Of a stretch of DNA of 64,000 nucleotides, positions 40,494-49,481 are shown one piece after another. How positions within the stretch are numbered: the first letter of the stretch is position 1; each line of letters opens with the position of its first letter. The DNA is from Verrucomicrobiales bacterium (GTDB lineage: Bacteria; Verrucomicrobiota; Verrucomicrobiia; Limisphaerales; J093). The position numbers and the translations under genes are program-made. The stretch covers positions 293,059 to 357,058 of the forward strand of contig JABTUJ010000001.1 in the NCBI GenBank assembly GCA_015075445.1, read 5' to 3'. Under the pieces are notes generated by a model that saw nothing but the letters and a program-made list of their open reading frames with translations, ran no database searches and was not told the origin of the DNA.

Positions 40494-42676
40494 ACCCCGC
40501 TTTCTTGCCGTCCCGGGTTCTGCTCGCCCTCTGGACCGCCTCCCTGCCCGGGCTGGCCACCGGGGGGGCGACATCGACCTACCAGAACCCGCTGCTGCCC
40601 GGGAATCTCGCCGACCCTGCCGTGATCCGGCACGACGGCGTGTACTACCTCTATGCCACCGGCGAGGTCGAGGGCGACAATGGCACCCGCGTCTACACGT
40701 CGACCAACCTCGTCGATTGGCAGCCCGGCCCAGTCGTGTTCCGCCCTAGCCAACCCCATGTGTGGGCGCCGGACGTCTGGCGCGATCCCGACTCCGGCCG
40801 GTTCTTCCTCTACTACACCGTCAACCAGACCGTCGGCGTTGCGACCGCCGACGGGCCGCTCGGGCCCTTCCAGATGGTGCGGAAGTTCTTCGACCGCGCC
40901 ATCGATGCCCACCTGTTCCGCGACGACGACGGCCGGCTCTTCCTCTACTACGTCCAGTTGCCCGGCTTCCGTATCAGCGTCCAGCCCATGGCCAGCCCCA
41001 CCGAACCCACCGGCGAACCGCGCGTCATTCTCCAGCCCGAATCCGACTGGGAAAAGCGCGCCGGGCATGTGACCGAAGGCCCGTGGCTCATCAAACGCCA
41101 GGGCCGCTACTACCTGATCTACAGCGGCTCGGGCGCCGACACCCCCGACTACGCCGTCGGCTACGCCACCGCCGACCATCCTCTGGGCCCTTTCACCCGC
41201 GCCCCGCACAATCCGATCGTGCATCGTTCCGACGGCCTCTTTGGTCCTGGCCACGGCTGCGCGGTGCAGGATGACGAAGGCCGCTGGTGGCACGTCTACC
41301 ACCAGAAACGCCACGACCGCGTCGAGTGGAACCGGTTCATCGCCATTGACCCCCTGTGGTTCGATCAGCATGGCCGGCTCCACAGCCGCGCCTCGCGAGG
41401 CACGCCGCAGCCGGCCCCCAATACCGATCGTTCGTCCGCACCCCGACAGTACGATCCGTTTGTGTGGGTATCCGAACCGCCGGACGATTGCCCCTTCGAA
41501 GCTTCCAATGAGTTCAAGGGCATCGAGTTCACCGGCCGTCACAGTGACCATCGCGTGGCCGATACCTGGTATCCGAGCTGGGCTGCCGACGGCAACCTCT
41601 ACTCCCCCTGGACCGACGGCCCCCTGCACGATGACCACTCCGTCTCGGATGCCGTCGAGCCGGATCCGGAGAGCTTCGGCGGATTCCGTATCGTGCGCGG
41701 CAAGGCCACCACCGGGCAGGCCGTGATGCGCGGCGACGACCCCCGCCGACTCACGCTCGAAAACCTGGGCAAAGTGCAGGCCGATCCGCATCCCTACGGC
41801 GGCCGCTATCCCTGCGGCAGCCTCGTGTACCGCGGCATCTGGTACTACGGCACGTACTGCCTTTCCCCGGCAGGCCAAACGAAGTTCGGCGACACCGTCT
41901 ACAACTGGCCGTGGCTGGGGCCGCTGGTGGGATTCCGCCTCTCCCGCGATCTGGGCCGCACGTGGGAGGAAACCCCGCACACCCCCGCCGCGCCGCTGTT
42001 TGGCGAGTCCGGCCTCTGGGGACACCCCGTCAGGATCGGGGCGCCGCACTTCGTCGATTTCGGCCGCGACATGGAACATTCACCCGATGGCAAGGCGTAC
42101 CTGGTCGCCACCGGCGCGGTGCTGGACGACCCGCAGCCACGGTTTGCGAACCTGAGCTGGATCACCGGCGACCAGGTCTACCTGCTGCGGGTCACGCCCT
42201 CGCCCGAGACCATCAACGATCCCCAGGCCTACGAGTTCTTCGCGGGCCATGACCCCGACGGTCAGCCGCAGTGGACCCGCACCCTCGCCGACAGTCGGCC
42301 GCTGCTCGCATGGAACAACCGCCTCGGCTGCGTGACCGTCACCTACGTGTCGCCCCTCCGGAAGTACCTGCTGTTTGTCACCGACGGCGGCAACACCTGC
42401 GCCCGCATGAGCACGACCGTGCTGGAAGCCGACGCGCTCACCGGCCCGTGGCGGCTGGTCACCTTCCTGCGGCACTTCGGCGAACAGGCCTACTTCGTGA
42501 ACCTCCCCTCGAAGTTCATCTCTCCCGACGGCGCCACCGCCTGGCTGTGTTACTCGGGCAACTTCGCCCCGAACTGGAACAACGAAACCATCCAGGTCAA
42601 CCCGCCCGGCACGCGCTACGGCCTGGTTCTCCAGGAGATCCGGCTCCTGCGTCAGAGCTTCCAGCCGGCCCGGTAG
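40490..42676 (+). CDS. secreted glycoside hydrolase family 43 protein with a second sugar-binding/propeller domain
   Basis: 728 residues from GTG. Signal peptide, then GH43 five-blade propeller (about 28-310): PGNLADPAVIRHDGVYYLYA (base Asp), HVWAPDVWRDPDSGRFFLYY (middle Asp), DAHLFRDDDGRLFLYY and HVTEGPWLIKRQGRYYLIYS (acid Glu). GH43 enzymes cleave arabinose or xylose side chains. Residues 330-720 form a second domain with its own propeller-like signatures (RYPCGSLVYRGIWYYGTYCL, SPDGKAYLVATGAVLDDPQP, SPDGATAWLCYSGNF), like DUF4185-type domains. The 3' end overlaps the convergent oxidoreductase gene by 25 bp. Confidence 0.87.
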   Translation: MNPAFLPSRVLLALWTASLPGLATGGATSTYQNPLLPGNLADPAVIRHDGVYYLYATGEVEGDNGTRVYTSTNLVDWQPGPVVFRPSQPHVWAPDVWRDPDSGRFFLYYTVNQTVGVATADGPLGPFQMVRKFFDRAIDAHLFRDDDGRLFLYYVQLPGFRISVQPMASPTEPTGEPRVILQPESDWEKRAGHVTEGPWLIKRQGRYYLIYSGSGADTPDYAVGYATADHPLGPFTRAPHNPIVHRSDGLFGPGHGCAVQDDEGRWWHVYHQKRHDRVEWNRFIAIDPLWFDQHGRLHSRASRGTPQPAPNTDRSSAPRQYDPFVWVSEPPDDCPFEASNEFKGIEFTGRHSDHRVADTWYPSWAADGNLYSPWTDGPLHDDHSVSDAVEPDPESFGGFRIVRGKATTGQAVMRGDDPRRLTLENLGKVQADPHPYGGRYPCGSLVYRGIWYYGTYCLSPAGQTKFGDTVYNWPWLGPLVGFRLSRDLGRTWEETPHTPAAPLFGESGLWGHPVRIGAPHFVDFGRDMEHSPDGKAYLVATGAVLDDPQPRFANLSWITGDQVYLLRVTPSPETINDPQAYEFFAGHDPDGQPQWTRTLADSRPLLAWNNRLGCVTVTYVSPLRKYLLFVTDGGNTCARMSTTVLEADALTGPWRLVTFLRHFGEQAYFVNLPSKFISPDGATAWLCYSGNFAPNWNNETIQVNPPGTRYGLVLQEIRLLRQSFQPAR

Positions 42677-43998
42677 GGCGGATCCAGAAGGAGGTTCGCC
42701 TCGGAGACATTGGTGAACCGGCGGTTCACCCCGTCCCACTCGAGCTTCGTCCCCGCCAGCTTGATCGCCACCACCCCGAGCATGGCCAGCTCGGTCAACG
42801 GCCCGCCATACGCAAAGTCGGAGCCCGCCCGCGTCCCGTTCCGAACCGCCTGCAGCCAGTCCTGATGATGCCCCTTCAACCGCGGCAGGGTCTTGGGTGG
42901 CCGTGTGAAGGCATCCATCCGTGACTGCGGGATCAACCGGACGCCGCCGGCACCGTGCGAGCCGTACACGATCGTGCCGCGGTCACCGATCACGACCGCG
43001 CCTGTGCCCACGGGCTTTTCCTCGGGATCAAGGTCCGCCGGCCGCGGGATGCGTTCCGTGCCGCTGTACCAGTGCAGCGTGACGGGCCCCCGCTCGCCTT
43101 TCGCAGGAAACTCGAACGTGAGGTGGTCGCCTTTCGGAAACGCGTCACCCTGCGTCCTGAAGTCGTAGTCCTTCACCTCGGCCTGGATCGTCTTCGGTGC
43201 CCCGAGGTCCAGCGCCCAGAAGACCGGGTCCACCACATGGCAGATCCAGTCGCCGATCGTGCCGTTCCCGAAGGGCACCCAGCCGCGCCACGAACCCGGC
43301 AGATAGGCCGGGTGATACGGGCGGTCCAGCGCGGGTCCGAGCCAGAGATCCCAATCGAGCGTGGGCGGCACCGGGTGTTGCTCGGCCAGCCGCGGCAGTT
43401 GGTCCACCGCCGAATTCACCGCCGTGCACCCGGCGTGAATCGTGTGAACCTTCCCAATCGCCCCCGCCCAGATCCACTCGCAGAAGTCCCGGATCGAATC
43501 GAACGAGTGCCCTTGGTTGCCCAGTTGGGTCACCACCTTGTGCTCGCGCGCCGCCTCCATGAGGACCCGCCCCTCCTGCACCGAGTGCGCCAGCGGCTTC
43601 TCGCAATACACGTGCTTGCCCCGGCGGATCGCCGCCAGCGACGCCACCGCATGCACATGGTCCGGCGTGGCCACCACCACCGCGTCGATGCTCTTTTCGA
43701 GCTCGTCGAACATCTTCCGGAAATCCCGGTACGGCCGCGCGTCCGGATACTTCTGCAGCGTCCCCGCGGCGCGGCGGAGGTCCACGTCACAGAGGGCCAC
43801 GAGGTTGTTGCCGGGCGCCACGGCGTTGAGATCGCCGGCCCCCATGCCGCCCACCCCGATGCCGGCGAGGTTGAGCCGGTCGTTGGGCGACGTCTCGCCG
43901 CTGGCGGCAATCACGTGACGCGGCACCACCGAGAAGACCCCGACGGAAGCGGCGGTGGCACGGAGGAACGAACGGCGGGTAAGCAGGTTGCGGTTCAT
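42652..43998 (-). CDS. Tat-exported Gfo/Idh/MocA-family oxidoreductase
   Basis: 448 residues with a twin-arginine signal (TRRSFLRATAASVGVFSVVP). NAD(P) fold GIGVGGMGAGDLNAV, CDVDLRRAAGTLQKYPDARP, then the family motif GKHVYCEKPLAHSVQEGR (catalytic Lys). The C-terminal domain is the Bacteroidetes/Planctomycetes-type (GDWICHVVDPVFWALDLGAP). Periplasmic members act on sugar derivatives, but the substrate here is unknown. ATG 43998 is set by the Tat signal. Confidence 0.92.
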   Translation of the reverse strand: MNRNLLTRRSFLRATAASVGVFSVVPRHVIAASGETSPNDRLNLAGIGVGGMGAGDLNAVAPGNNLVALCDVDLRRAAGTLQKYPDARPYRDFRKMFDELEKSIDAVVVATPDHVHAVASLAAIRRGKHVYCEKPLAHSVQEGRVLMEAAREHKVVTQLGNQGHSFDSIRDFCEWIWAGAIGKVHTIHAGCTAVNSAVDQLPRLAEQHPVPPTLDWDLWLGPALDRPYHPAYLPGSWRGWVPFGNGTIGDWICHVVDPVFWALDLGAPKTIQAEVKDYDFRTQGDAFPKGDHLTFEFPAKGERGPVTLHWYSGTERIPRPADLDPEEKPVGTGAVVIGDRGTIVYGSHGAGGVRLIPQSRMDAFTRPPKTLPRLKGHHQDWLQAVRNGTRAGSDFAYGGPLTELAMLGVVAIKLAGTKLEWDGVNRRFTNVSEANLLLDPPYRAGWKL

Positions 43999-44322
43999 GG
44001 AATCAACGTGTGATCGAGTTCGGCCCGGCGGCGGGCCCGTGCTCTCACCGGGCGCGATGAAAGCGGGCATCCAGCCAGGGCGCAGCCGGGTGATGCGGCG
44101 CACGCTACCGCCGGTCGTTTCCCGCGGTCAAGCCGCCGCATCTTTCCCGTTGCAGACCGGCGGTTCAGTGTTAGCTTCAGCACACTAATGCCGAACATAG
44201 CGAAAACTGAACAGCAACCAGTGTGCCCCGAGGCCTCGCACGCGGACCCTCCCGTCGCCCGGCCCGGCCTCCCGAACGAAACTGCCGGCTGATACCGCCC
44301 ACCCGCTCATCCGCCCATTGCC

Positions 44323-45864
44323 ATGTCTCCCTACGCCTCTCCTCCCCCCGCTCGCGCGCTCGGTACGCGGCGACCTATGCTCCGGACCGGCTGCATCGCG
44401 CTGGCCTGCGGCGCCCTCCTCGGACCCCTCGCCCGCGCGGATTCCATCCCCGCCACCGTGCTGGATCCAAACCTGCAGGTCACCACCTTCCTCTCCGGCC
44501 TGAGCCAACCCATTGGCATCGTCTTCCTCGCTCCCGACGACCTGCTCGTCCTCGAAAAGGCGTCCGGGCAGATCAAGCGGGTGATCGGCGGCGTGGTGCA
44601 ATCCTCGCCCGTCCTGGACCTGGCGGTGAACTCCAATTCGGAACGCGGCCTGCTCAGTGCGGCGCTGCATCCGGACTTCCCCGAGATCCCCCACGTGTTC
44701 GTTCGCTGGACGGAGAGCAGCACGGGGGCCGACAGCACCGCGGTCGCGGACGTCCCCCTGCTCGGCAATGTGCTGGACCGCTTCGTCTGGAACGGCTCCA
44801 CCCTGACGTTCGACCGCCGGTTGATCGCGATGCGGGCGCGGCAGACCGGCAACATCGAAGTCCCCGGGCACCCGGGTATCGTCAATCCCGGTGAGAATGG
44901 CAACCACAACGGCGGTCCCATCCGGTTTGGACCCGACGGCAAGCTCTACGTCTACCTCGGCGACTTGGGCCGGCGGGGGTGGCTGCAGAACCTGCCCAAC
45001 GGCCCGTTCCTGACGGCGCCGTTCACTGATGACAACTTCGGCGGGCCCGAACCCGACGACGCCCATCTTGCCGGGGTGATCCTCCGGCTCGAACCGGACG
45101 GCTCGGCGCCCGCAGACAACCCTTTCTACGCCGTCGGGGCGGCCGTGGGCGGCGAGGTGGGTGCCAACCTGCAGAAGATCTACGCCTACGGCTTCCGCAA
45201 CGGCTTCGGCATGGACTTCGACCCGGTGACCGGGGCCTTGTGGGAGACCGAGAATGGCGATGATGCGTTCAGCGAGCTGAACCGGGTCATCCCGGGGATG
45301 AACGGCGGCTGGATCCAGATCGCCGGGCCGCTCAGCCGGTTCGCGCAGTTCAAGTTCATCGAGACCACCCAGTACGCCCGGGCGCTCCAGCAGGTGCGCT
45401 ACCCACCCACGCGGATCGTCTACACCGCGGCGGCAGCTCTCTCGCGCATGTTCATGCTGCCGGGCGCGACGTATGTGGATCCCGAATTCAGTTGGAAATA
45501 CGAAGTGGGCCCGGCCGGCACGACGTTCATCGTGGGCGACGCCCTCGGGGAAGCTCACAACGGCACTCTGTGGATTGGCTCGGCCCGCAGCTTCCAGCAG
45601 GTCGGGGGCACCGGCGGCAGCCTTTACCGCTTCCAGCTCACCTCGGACCGCCTCCACGTCGACGTCAGCGCCGACCCCCGCCTGGCTGACAAGGTCGCCG
45701 ACAACCTCTTCCGCCAGCAGAAATTCGAGGGAACCGAAAGCGAGAGCCTGATCATCGGCACAGGCTTCGGCACCACCCCCGATCTCGTGCAGGGACCGGA
45801 CGGAAATCTCTACGTCGTCTCCGTAACCGACGGCGTGATCTACCGGATCAGCGCACTTCCTTGA
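44323..45864 (+). CDS. secreted PQQ-dependent sugar dehydrogenase-like protein
   Basis: 513 residues with a signal peptide (about 19-40). Six-blade propeller: LSGLSQPIGIVFLAPDDLLV, ERGLLSAALHPDFPE, NHNGGPIRFGPDGKLYVYLG, AYGFRNGFGMDFDPVTGALW, ETENGDDAFSELNRVIPGMN, PDLVQGPDGNLYVVSVTDGV. This is the glucose/sorbosone dehydrogenase family, where PQQ and Ca2+ sit at the propeller centre. Followed 26 bp later by a PEP-CTERM protein on the same strand, so an exported oxidation module is plausible. Confidence 0.88.
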   Translation: MSPYASPPPARALGTRRPMLRTGCIALACGALLGPLARADSIPATVLDPNLQVTTFLSGLSQPIGIVFLAPDDLLVLEKASGQIKRVIGGVVQSSPVLDLAVNSNSERGLLSAALHPDFPEIPHVFVRWTESSTGADSTAVADVPLLGNVLDRFVWNGSTLTFDRRLIAMRARQTGNIEVPGHPGIVNPGENGNHNGGPIRFGPDGKLYVYLGDLGRRGWLQNLPNGPFLTAPFTDDNFGGPEPDDAHLAGVILRLEPDGSAPADNPFYAVGAAVGGEVGANLQKIYAYGFRNGFGMDFDPVTGALWETENGDDAFSELNRVIPGMNGGWIQIAGPLSRFAQFKFIETTQYARALQQVRYPPTRIVYTAAAALSRMFMLPGATYVDPEFSWKYEVGPAGTTFIVGDALGEAHNGTLWIGSARSFQQVGGTGGSLYRFQLTSDRLHVDVSADPRLADKVADNLFRQQKFEGTESESLIIGTGFGTTPDLVQGPDGNLYVVSVTDGVIYRISALP

Positions 45865-45890
45865 ACCCCAGCCTCCTTTCGGATCCCACC

Positions 45891-46631
45891 ATGAAAACAA
45901 CTCCTTGCCTTCGGCCCGTCATTCAATTGGCTGTCTCGCTTGCCGTTCTGGGCATGTTCCAGGCTCGCGCCAGCCTCCTTGTGAACGGCGGCTTCGAATC
46001 CGGTTTCACCTCCTGGACCCGCGTGGACCAGGTCGGCAGTGAAGGGTCCTTCGAACTGCAGACCGGGACGCTGAGCCCCCTCAACGGCCTGCCGGTCCCC
46101 GCGCCGCCCGAGGGCACCACGGCCGCCATGACGGACGCCTTCGGTCCCGGCAGCCACGTGCTGTACCAGGACTTCCAGGTTCCCTCCGGCCTGACATTGG
46201 CCTCCCTGAGCTTCTCGCTGTTTGTGCAGAATACCGCCGACGACTATTTCGCGCCGGACCATCTCGATTTCGCCACGCCGGACCTGAATCAGCAGGTGCG
46301 TGTGGACCTCCTGAGCAGTGCCGCCGATCCGTTCAGCGTCGCCAGCGGCGACATCCTCCTGAACCTCTTCCAGACGTTGCCGGGCGATCCGCTGACGGAC
46401 GGGTATCGCAGTTACCATTTCGACATCCTCGCGCTGCTGCAGGCGCACGAGGGCCAGACGTTGCGCCTCCGTTTCGCCGAGGTGGACAACGTGAACATCT
46501 TCAACCTGGGCGTGGACAACGTGCACCTCGAAGCCATTCCCGAACCCGCGGGCTGGGCCGTATGCCTGGCAGCGGGCTGCCTCGTGGCGGGCATCGTCAG
46601 GCGCCGGATGGCGGCAAGCAGCCCCCGGTAA
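45891..46631 (+). CDS. PEP-CTERM sorting domain protein (DUF642-like/laminin-like beta-sandwich)
   Basis: 246 residues: signal peptide (MKTTPCLRPVIQLAVSLAVL), then ASLLVNGGFESGFTSWT, the opening of many PEP-CTERM carbohydrate-binding-like domains, a beta-sandwich (GSHVLYQDFQVPSGLTLASL, LRLRFAEVDNVNIFNLGVDN), and C-terminal sorting motif IPEPAGWAVCLAAGCLVAGI then VRRR. Anchoring through exosortase and EPS is expected. ATG 45891 chosen for the signal peptide. Confidence 0.9.
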   Translation: MKTTPCLRPVIQLAVSLAVLGMFQARASLLVNGGFESGFTSWTRVDQVGSEGSFELQTGTLSPLNGLPVPAPPEGTTAAMTDAFGPGSHVLYQDFQVPSGLTLASLSFSLFVQNTADDYFAPDHLDFATPDLNQQVRVDLLSSAADPFSVASGDILLNLFQTLPGDPLTDGYRSYHFDILALLQAHEGQTLRLRFAEVDNVNIFNLGVDNVHLEAIPEPAGWAVCLAAGCLVAGIVRRRMAASSPR

Positions 46632-46695
46632 ACCTACGTGGGCGGGCAACGGCTCACCGGGGACTGAACCGGTCGTCTTAATCCTCAAGCAACTT

Positions 46696-47313
46696 ATGAA
46701 GCGCACGCGGAAACTGGATGGATGGGCGCGGCGGGCGGTGTTGGTCGTCCTGGGTTTGTGCCTGGCGGCCGCAGGCCGTTTGGAGGCTCAGACGGTTTGG
46801 ACGGGGCCGCCGCTGACCTTCACGAAGCTCGACGGCGCCGACTGGACACTTCCGGAAAACCAGGACCGGATCACCGCCGGCGTCTGGCTCACGCGGGCCG
46901 ACACCCAGGGCCTCTTCAACATTGCGGTCGAGCGCTCGTACGATCCCGGCACGCGACTCAGGCCGACCGGCACCGCATGGGCCTTTGCGGGGCTGAACGG
47001 CAACCCCACCACCGGCGTCACGGCGGCCAACTACGCCAACCTGGTGTTCGACACCTGGCGTGCCAGCGTCGTGGGCAACCCTCCCGCCAGCGTGGGCGTG
47101 CCCGGCGTCCTCCACCTCATCAGCCAGAACATCTACCTCGACATCACCTTCAACTCCTGGTCGATCGGCTCGGGCGGCTTCAGCTATACGCGGAGCACCG
47201 TGCCCGAACCCGCCGAGTGGAGCCTGCTCGGTGGATTGCTCTGCGCGGGCCTGGCGGTCTGGCATCGCTGCCATCGCCGTCCGGTCGCGCGAAAAGAGCC
47301 CACGCCGGCGTAG
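46696..47313 (+). CDS. PEP-CTERM sorting domain protein
   Basis: 205 residues: basic leader and membrane helix (WARRAVLVVLGLCLAAAG), a beta-rich extracellular region (VWTGPPLTFTKLDGADWTLP, LHLISQNIYLDITFNSWSIG) and sorting motif VPEPAEWSLLGGLLCAGLAV then WHRCHRR. Different from the preceding PEP-CTERM gene in its core but sorted by the same system. Domain function unknown. Confidence 0.9.
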   Translation: MKRTRKLDGWARRAVLVVLGLCLAAAGRLEAQTVWTGPPLTFTKLDGADWTLPENQDRITAGVWLTRADTQGLFNIAVERSYDPGTRLRPTGTAWAFAGLNGNPTTGVTAANYANLVFDTWRASVVGNPPASVGVPGVLHLISQNIYLDITFNSWSIGSGGFSYTRSTVPEPAEWSLLGGLLCAGLAVWHRCHRRPVARKEPTPA

Positions 47314-47375
47314 CCGCAACTCCGCCCGCTGGCCGTCAGCCGTCCGCCGTCAGCAAGGGCCCGCGGGGTGGAACG

Positions 47376-49178
47376 TTAATCGTTCGCGAACCGTTCGACG
47401 AACTTCGCGGGGGTGACGCCGGATTCGTTGATGTGGGTGACTTGGGTCCAGGGCAGCCCGGGCTCACCTTGCGCGAGCTTGAGCCACTGGTCGGCGAAGG
47501 CTTTGCGGGAAGCGGGGAGCGGCCAGGTGGCACCGGCTTCGGTGCACTGCTGGCGGAGCTTCTCCCAGAGCGAGAGCCACACGTAGCCCAGCCACATCCG
47601 GCCTCGCTCCACGCGCGGACGCAGCGCGCGGTCCCCGGCGACCGCGGCCTCGGCCTCGGCCTCGCGCCAGAGCCGCTCGGCTTCGGCGAGGGTCTTGAAG
47701 TCGTGGAACGTGGTGTCGGTGCGGGAGAAGCAGGTGAGGTTCCAGCCTTCCGACGCGGTGTGCAGCAATTCGAGGTATTGCTGGATGGGCCGGGCGGCGG
47801 CTGGACCGTAGTAGCCCTCGAGGAACTCCCGGATCAACGCCCGGTCATCAAGCTGCGGATTCCACAGCAGTTGTGCCAGCACCCACGCCCGCAGTTCGCT
47901 GAACTCTGAACCGTGGCTCTGGTAGGCACCCTGCTCGAACAGACCTTTGACATGGTGGGCGGCAAAGAAGCGGACGTTCGGGCCGAGCACGAACCAGTTC
48001 GGGTGCGGCTGGACGTAGTGCGCGAAGTCGGTCGTGTAATCCCAGATGTACAGTCGGTCCGAGATCTTCTCCCAACCCCGGATGTCGTCGGCGAACTTCG
48101 CGTTGACCGGGTGATCGAGCGGCTCGCGGAAGTTGCACTCAATCGAGCAGAGGCGGACGATGACGTTCGGCCGCGGCTTGATCGTCTTGGGCGGCTGGCG
48201 CGTGTACTGGTAGGCGAGCGTATCCACGGCCACCAGCGGGAACTCGGCCTCGATCTGTTCCGCCACATGGTTCACGAAGTCCAGCATCGTGCCGGCGTGG
48301 CTCCCCTCGGCGGTGTCCAGCGCCTTGCACTTCTCGCATTCGCACGCGCCGTACCAGTCGTTCTGCGACACGGACACGATGCGCGCCTCTGGGCTTTCCC
48401 GGAGCCACTGCCGGACCCGCTCGACCACGTACGCGCGCAGCTCGGGGTTCGTGAGGCACAACTGGGCGCGGTCGTGCGTCCGTTTCCCGTCGCGGAGGCT
48501 GTACCACTCGGGGTGCTTCGCGAAGTGTTCCTCCGGCGGCACCAGCGGATAGAAGGTGTGGACGAAGCCGCGGTAACGGATCGCCCCGCCCCAGTCCTCG
48601 GGGATGGCGGCGGACTGGCTGTTCGAGTAGTTGCGCACCGCCCACCGCGCGTTGAAGGCCGGGTACCAGAAGGGGTCGCGCGACTCGAACGGAGGCTGGT
48701 ACCGGGCCCGGAGCTGGCCCACGTGCAGGGTCGGATGGCGGGGCGTGAACGTGGCCCACGGCGTCCACCACCGCACGCCGACGTACTGCTGGAGGAAATG
48801 GTTCACGGCGTACAGCGTGCCGCGCGGCCGACCGCCCAGGAGGAGCAGATGGTCGCCGCGTGTCTCGATCACGATTTCTTCGAGCCCCAGCCGCTCGATC
48901 GGCAACTCCGGGGCCAGTCGTTGAGCGACCGGGCCCGGGCCGACCACGATCGCTCGCGGAGGCAGTTCGTCCCCCGCTTCGCGCACGGGGAACACGGCGC
49001 CAGTTACGGCTTCGAGGGTCTCGGCCAACTCGCGTGCGGCGTTGAGCTCCGCGGGCGTCGCACCGGCCTGGGTCACGATCTCGTAATCCGTCGCCCCCTG
49101 CGTGGCCAGGGTTAACGCGGAGGCACGGGGGAGGCTGACCACGAGGGCGGCGGCCAGCAGGAGCGAGGTTTGATTCAT
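47376..49178 (-). CDS. secreted DUF4838 protein (glycoside-hydrolase-like)
   Basis: 600 residues with a signal peptide (MNQTSLLLAAALVVSLPRAS). N-terminal helper domain (AARELAETLEAVTGAVFPVR, about 40-100) of the glucuronidase/hexosaminidase type, then DUF4838 core: GTLYAVNHFLQQYVGVRWW, HTFYPLVPPEEHFAKHPEWY, IVSVSQNDWYGACECEKCKA, LAYQYTRQPPKTIKPRPNVI, YIWDYTTDFAHYVQPHPNWF. Likely a glycosidase of unknown linkage, fitting the surrounding carbohydrate genes. ATG 49178. Confidence 0.9.
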   Translation of the reverse strand: MNQTSLLLAAALVVSLPRASALTLATQGATDYEIVTQAGATPAELNAARELAETLEAVTGAVFPVREAGDELPPRAIVVGPGPVAQRLAPELPIERLGLEEIVIETRGDHLLLLGGRPRGTLYAVNHFLQQYVGVRWWTPWATFTPRHPTLHVGQLRARYQPPFESRDPFWYPAFNARWAVRNYSNSQSAAIPEDWGGAIRYRGFVHTFYPLVPPEEHFAKHPEWYSLRDGKRTHDRAQLCLTNPELRAYVVERVRQWLRESPEARIVSVSQNDWYGACECEKCKALDTAEGSHAGTMLDFVNHVAEQIEAEFPLVAVDTLAYQYTRQPPKTIKPRPNVIVRLCSIECNFREPLDHPVNAKFADDIRGWEKISDRLYIWDYTTDFAHYVQPHPNWFVLGPNVRFFAAHHVKGLFEQGAYQSHGSEFSELRAWVLAQLLWNPQLDDRALIREFLEGYYGPAAARPIQQYLELLHTASEGWNLTCFSRTDTTFHDFKTLAEAERLWREAEAEAAVAGDRALRPRVERGRMWLGYVWLSLWEKLRQQCTEAGATWPLPASRKAFADQWLKLAQGEPGLPWTQVTHINESGVTPAKFVERFAND

Positions 49179-49289
49179 GGCACGACGAGTTCCAGGCACG
49201 TGGGAATTCAGTGGCGCAAGACTGGCAGCCCTGGCATCCCGCGGCAATCCCGAATCCTACGTTCCACGTTGATGGCTCCGGGGGAGGGG

Positions 49290-49385
49290 CACCACAGAGG
49301 CGCGAAGGACACAGAGGGGAGCGAGGAGGAAGCGGGCAACACTGTCCCGTTTCTCTTTCTCTGTGTCGCTCGTGTCTCTGTGGTG
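49290..49385. repeat. imperfect inverted repeat with CACCACAGAG termini
   Basis: Arms of 27 bp at 49290-49316 and 49359-49385 are inverted copies with about four mismatches, both ending CACCACAGAG outward and CACAGAG inward, separated by 42 bp. Sits just before the promoter of the DUF5054 gene. Confidence 0.75.
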
Positions 49386-49441
49386 CATCACCGGCCTTCG
49401 GTCGGGTTCGGGGTGGGCCTCCTCGGGGGCACCTGGACCGA

Positions 49442-49471
49442 TTGCCATACCGGCCTTCCCACCCCTACACT
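49442..49471 (+). promoter_or_regulatory. candidate leaderless promoter of the DUF5054-like gene
   Basis: -35 TTGCCA (49442-49447), 18-nt spacer, -10 TACACT (49466-49471), 10 nt to ATG 49482. Confidence 0.6.
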
Positions 49472-49481
49472 GTCGCCCACC

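Noticed and set aside
44150..44177. Promoter TTGCAG/TAGCTT ahead of the PQQ dehydrogenase
   Set aside because: Both boxes are weak and 145 bp from the start; could be chance.
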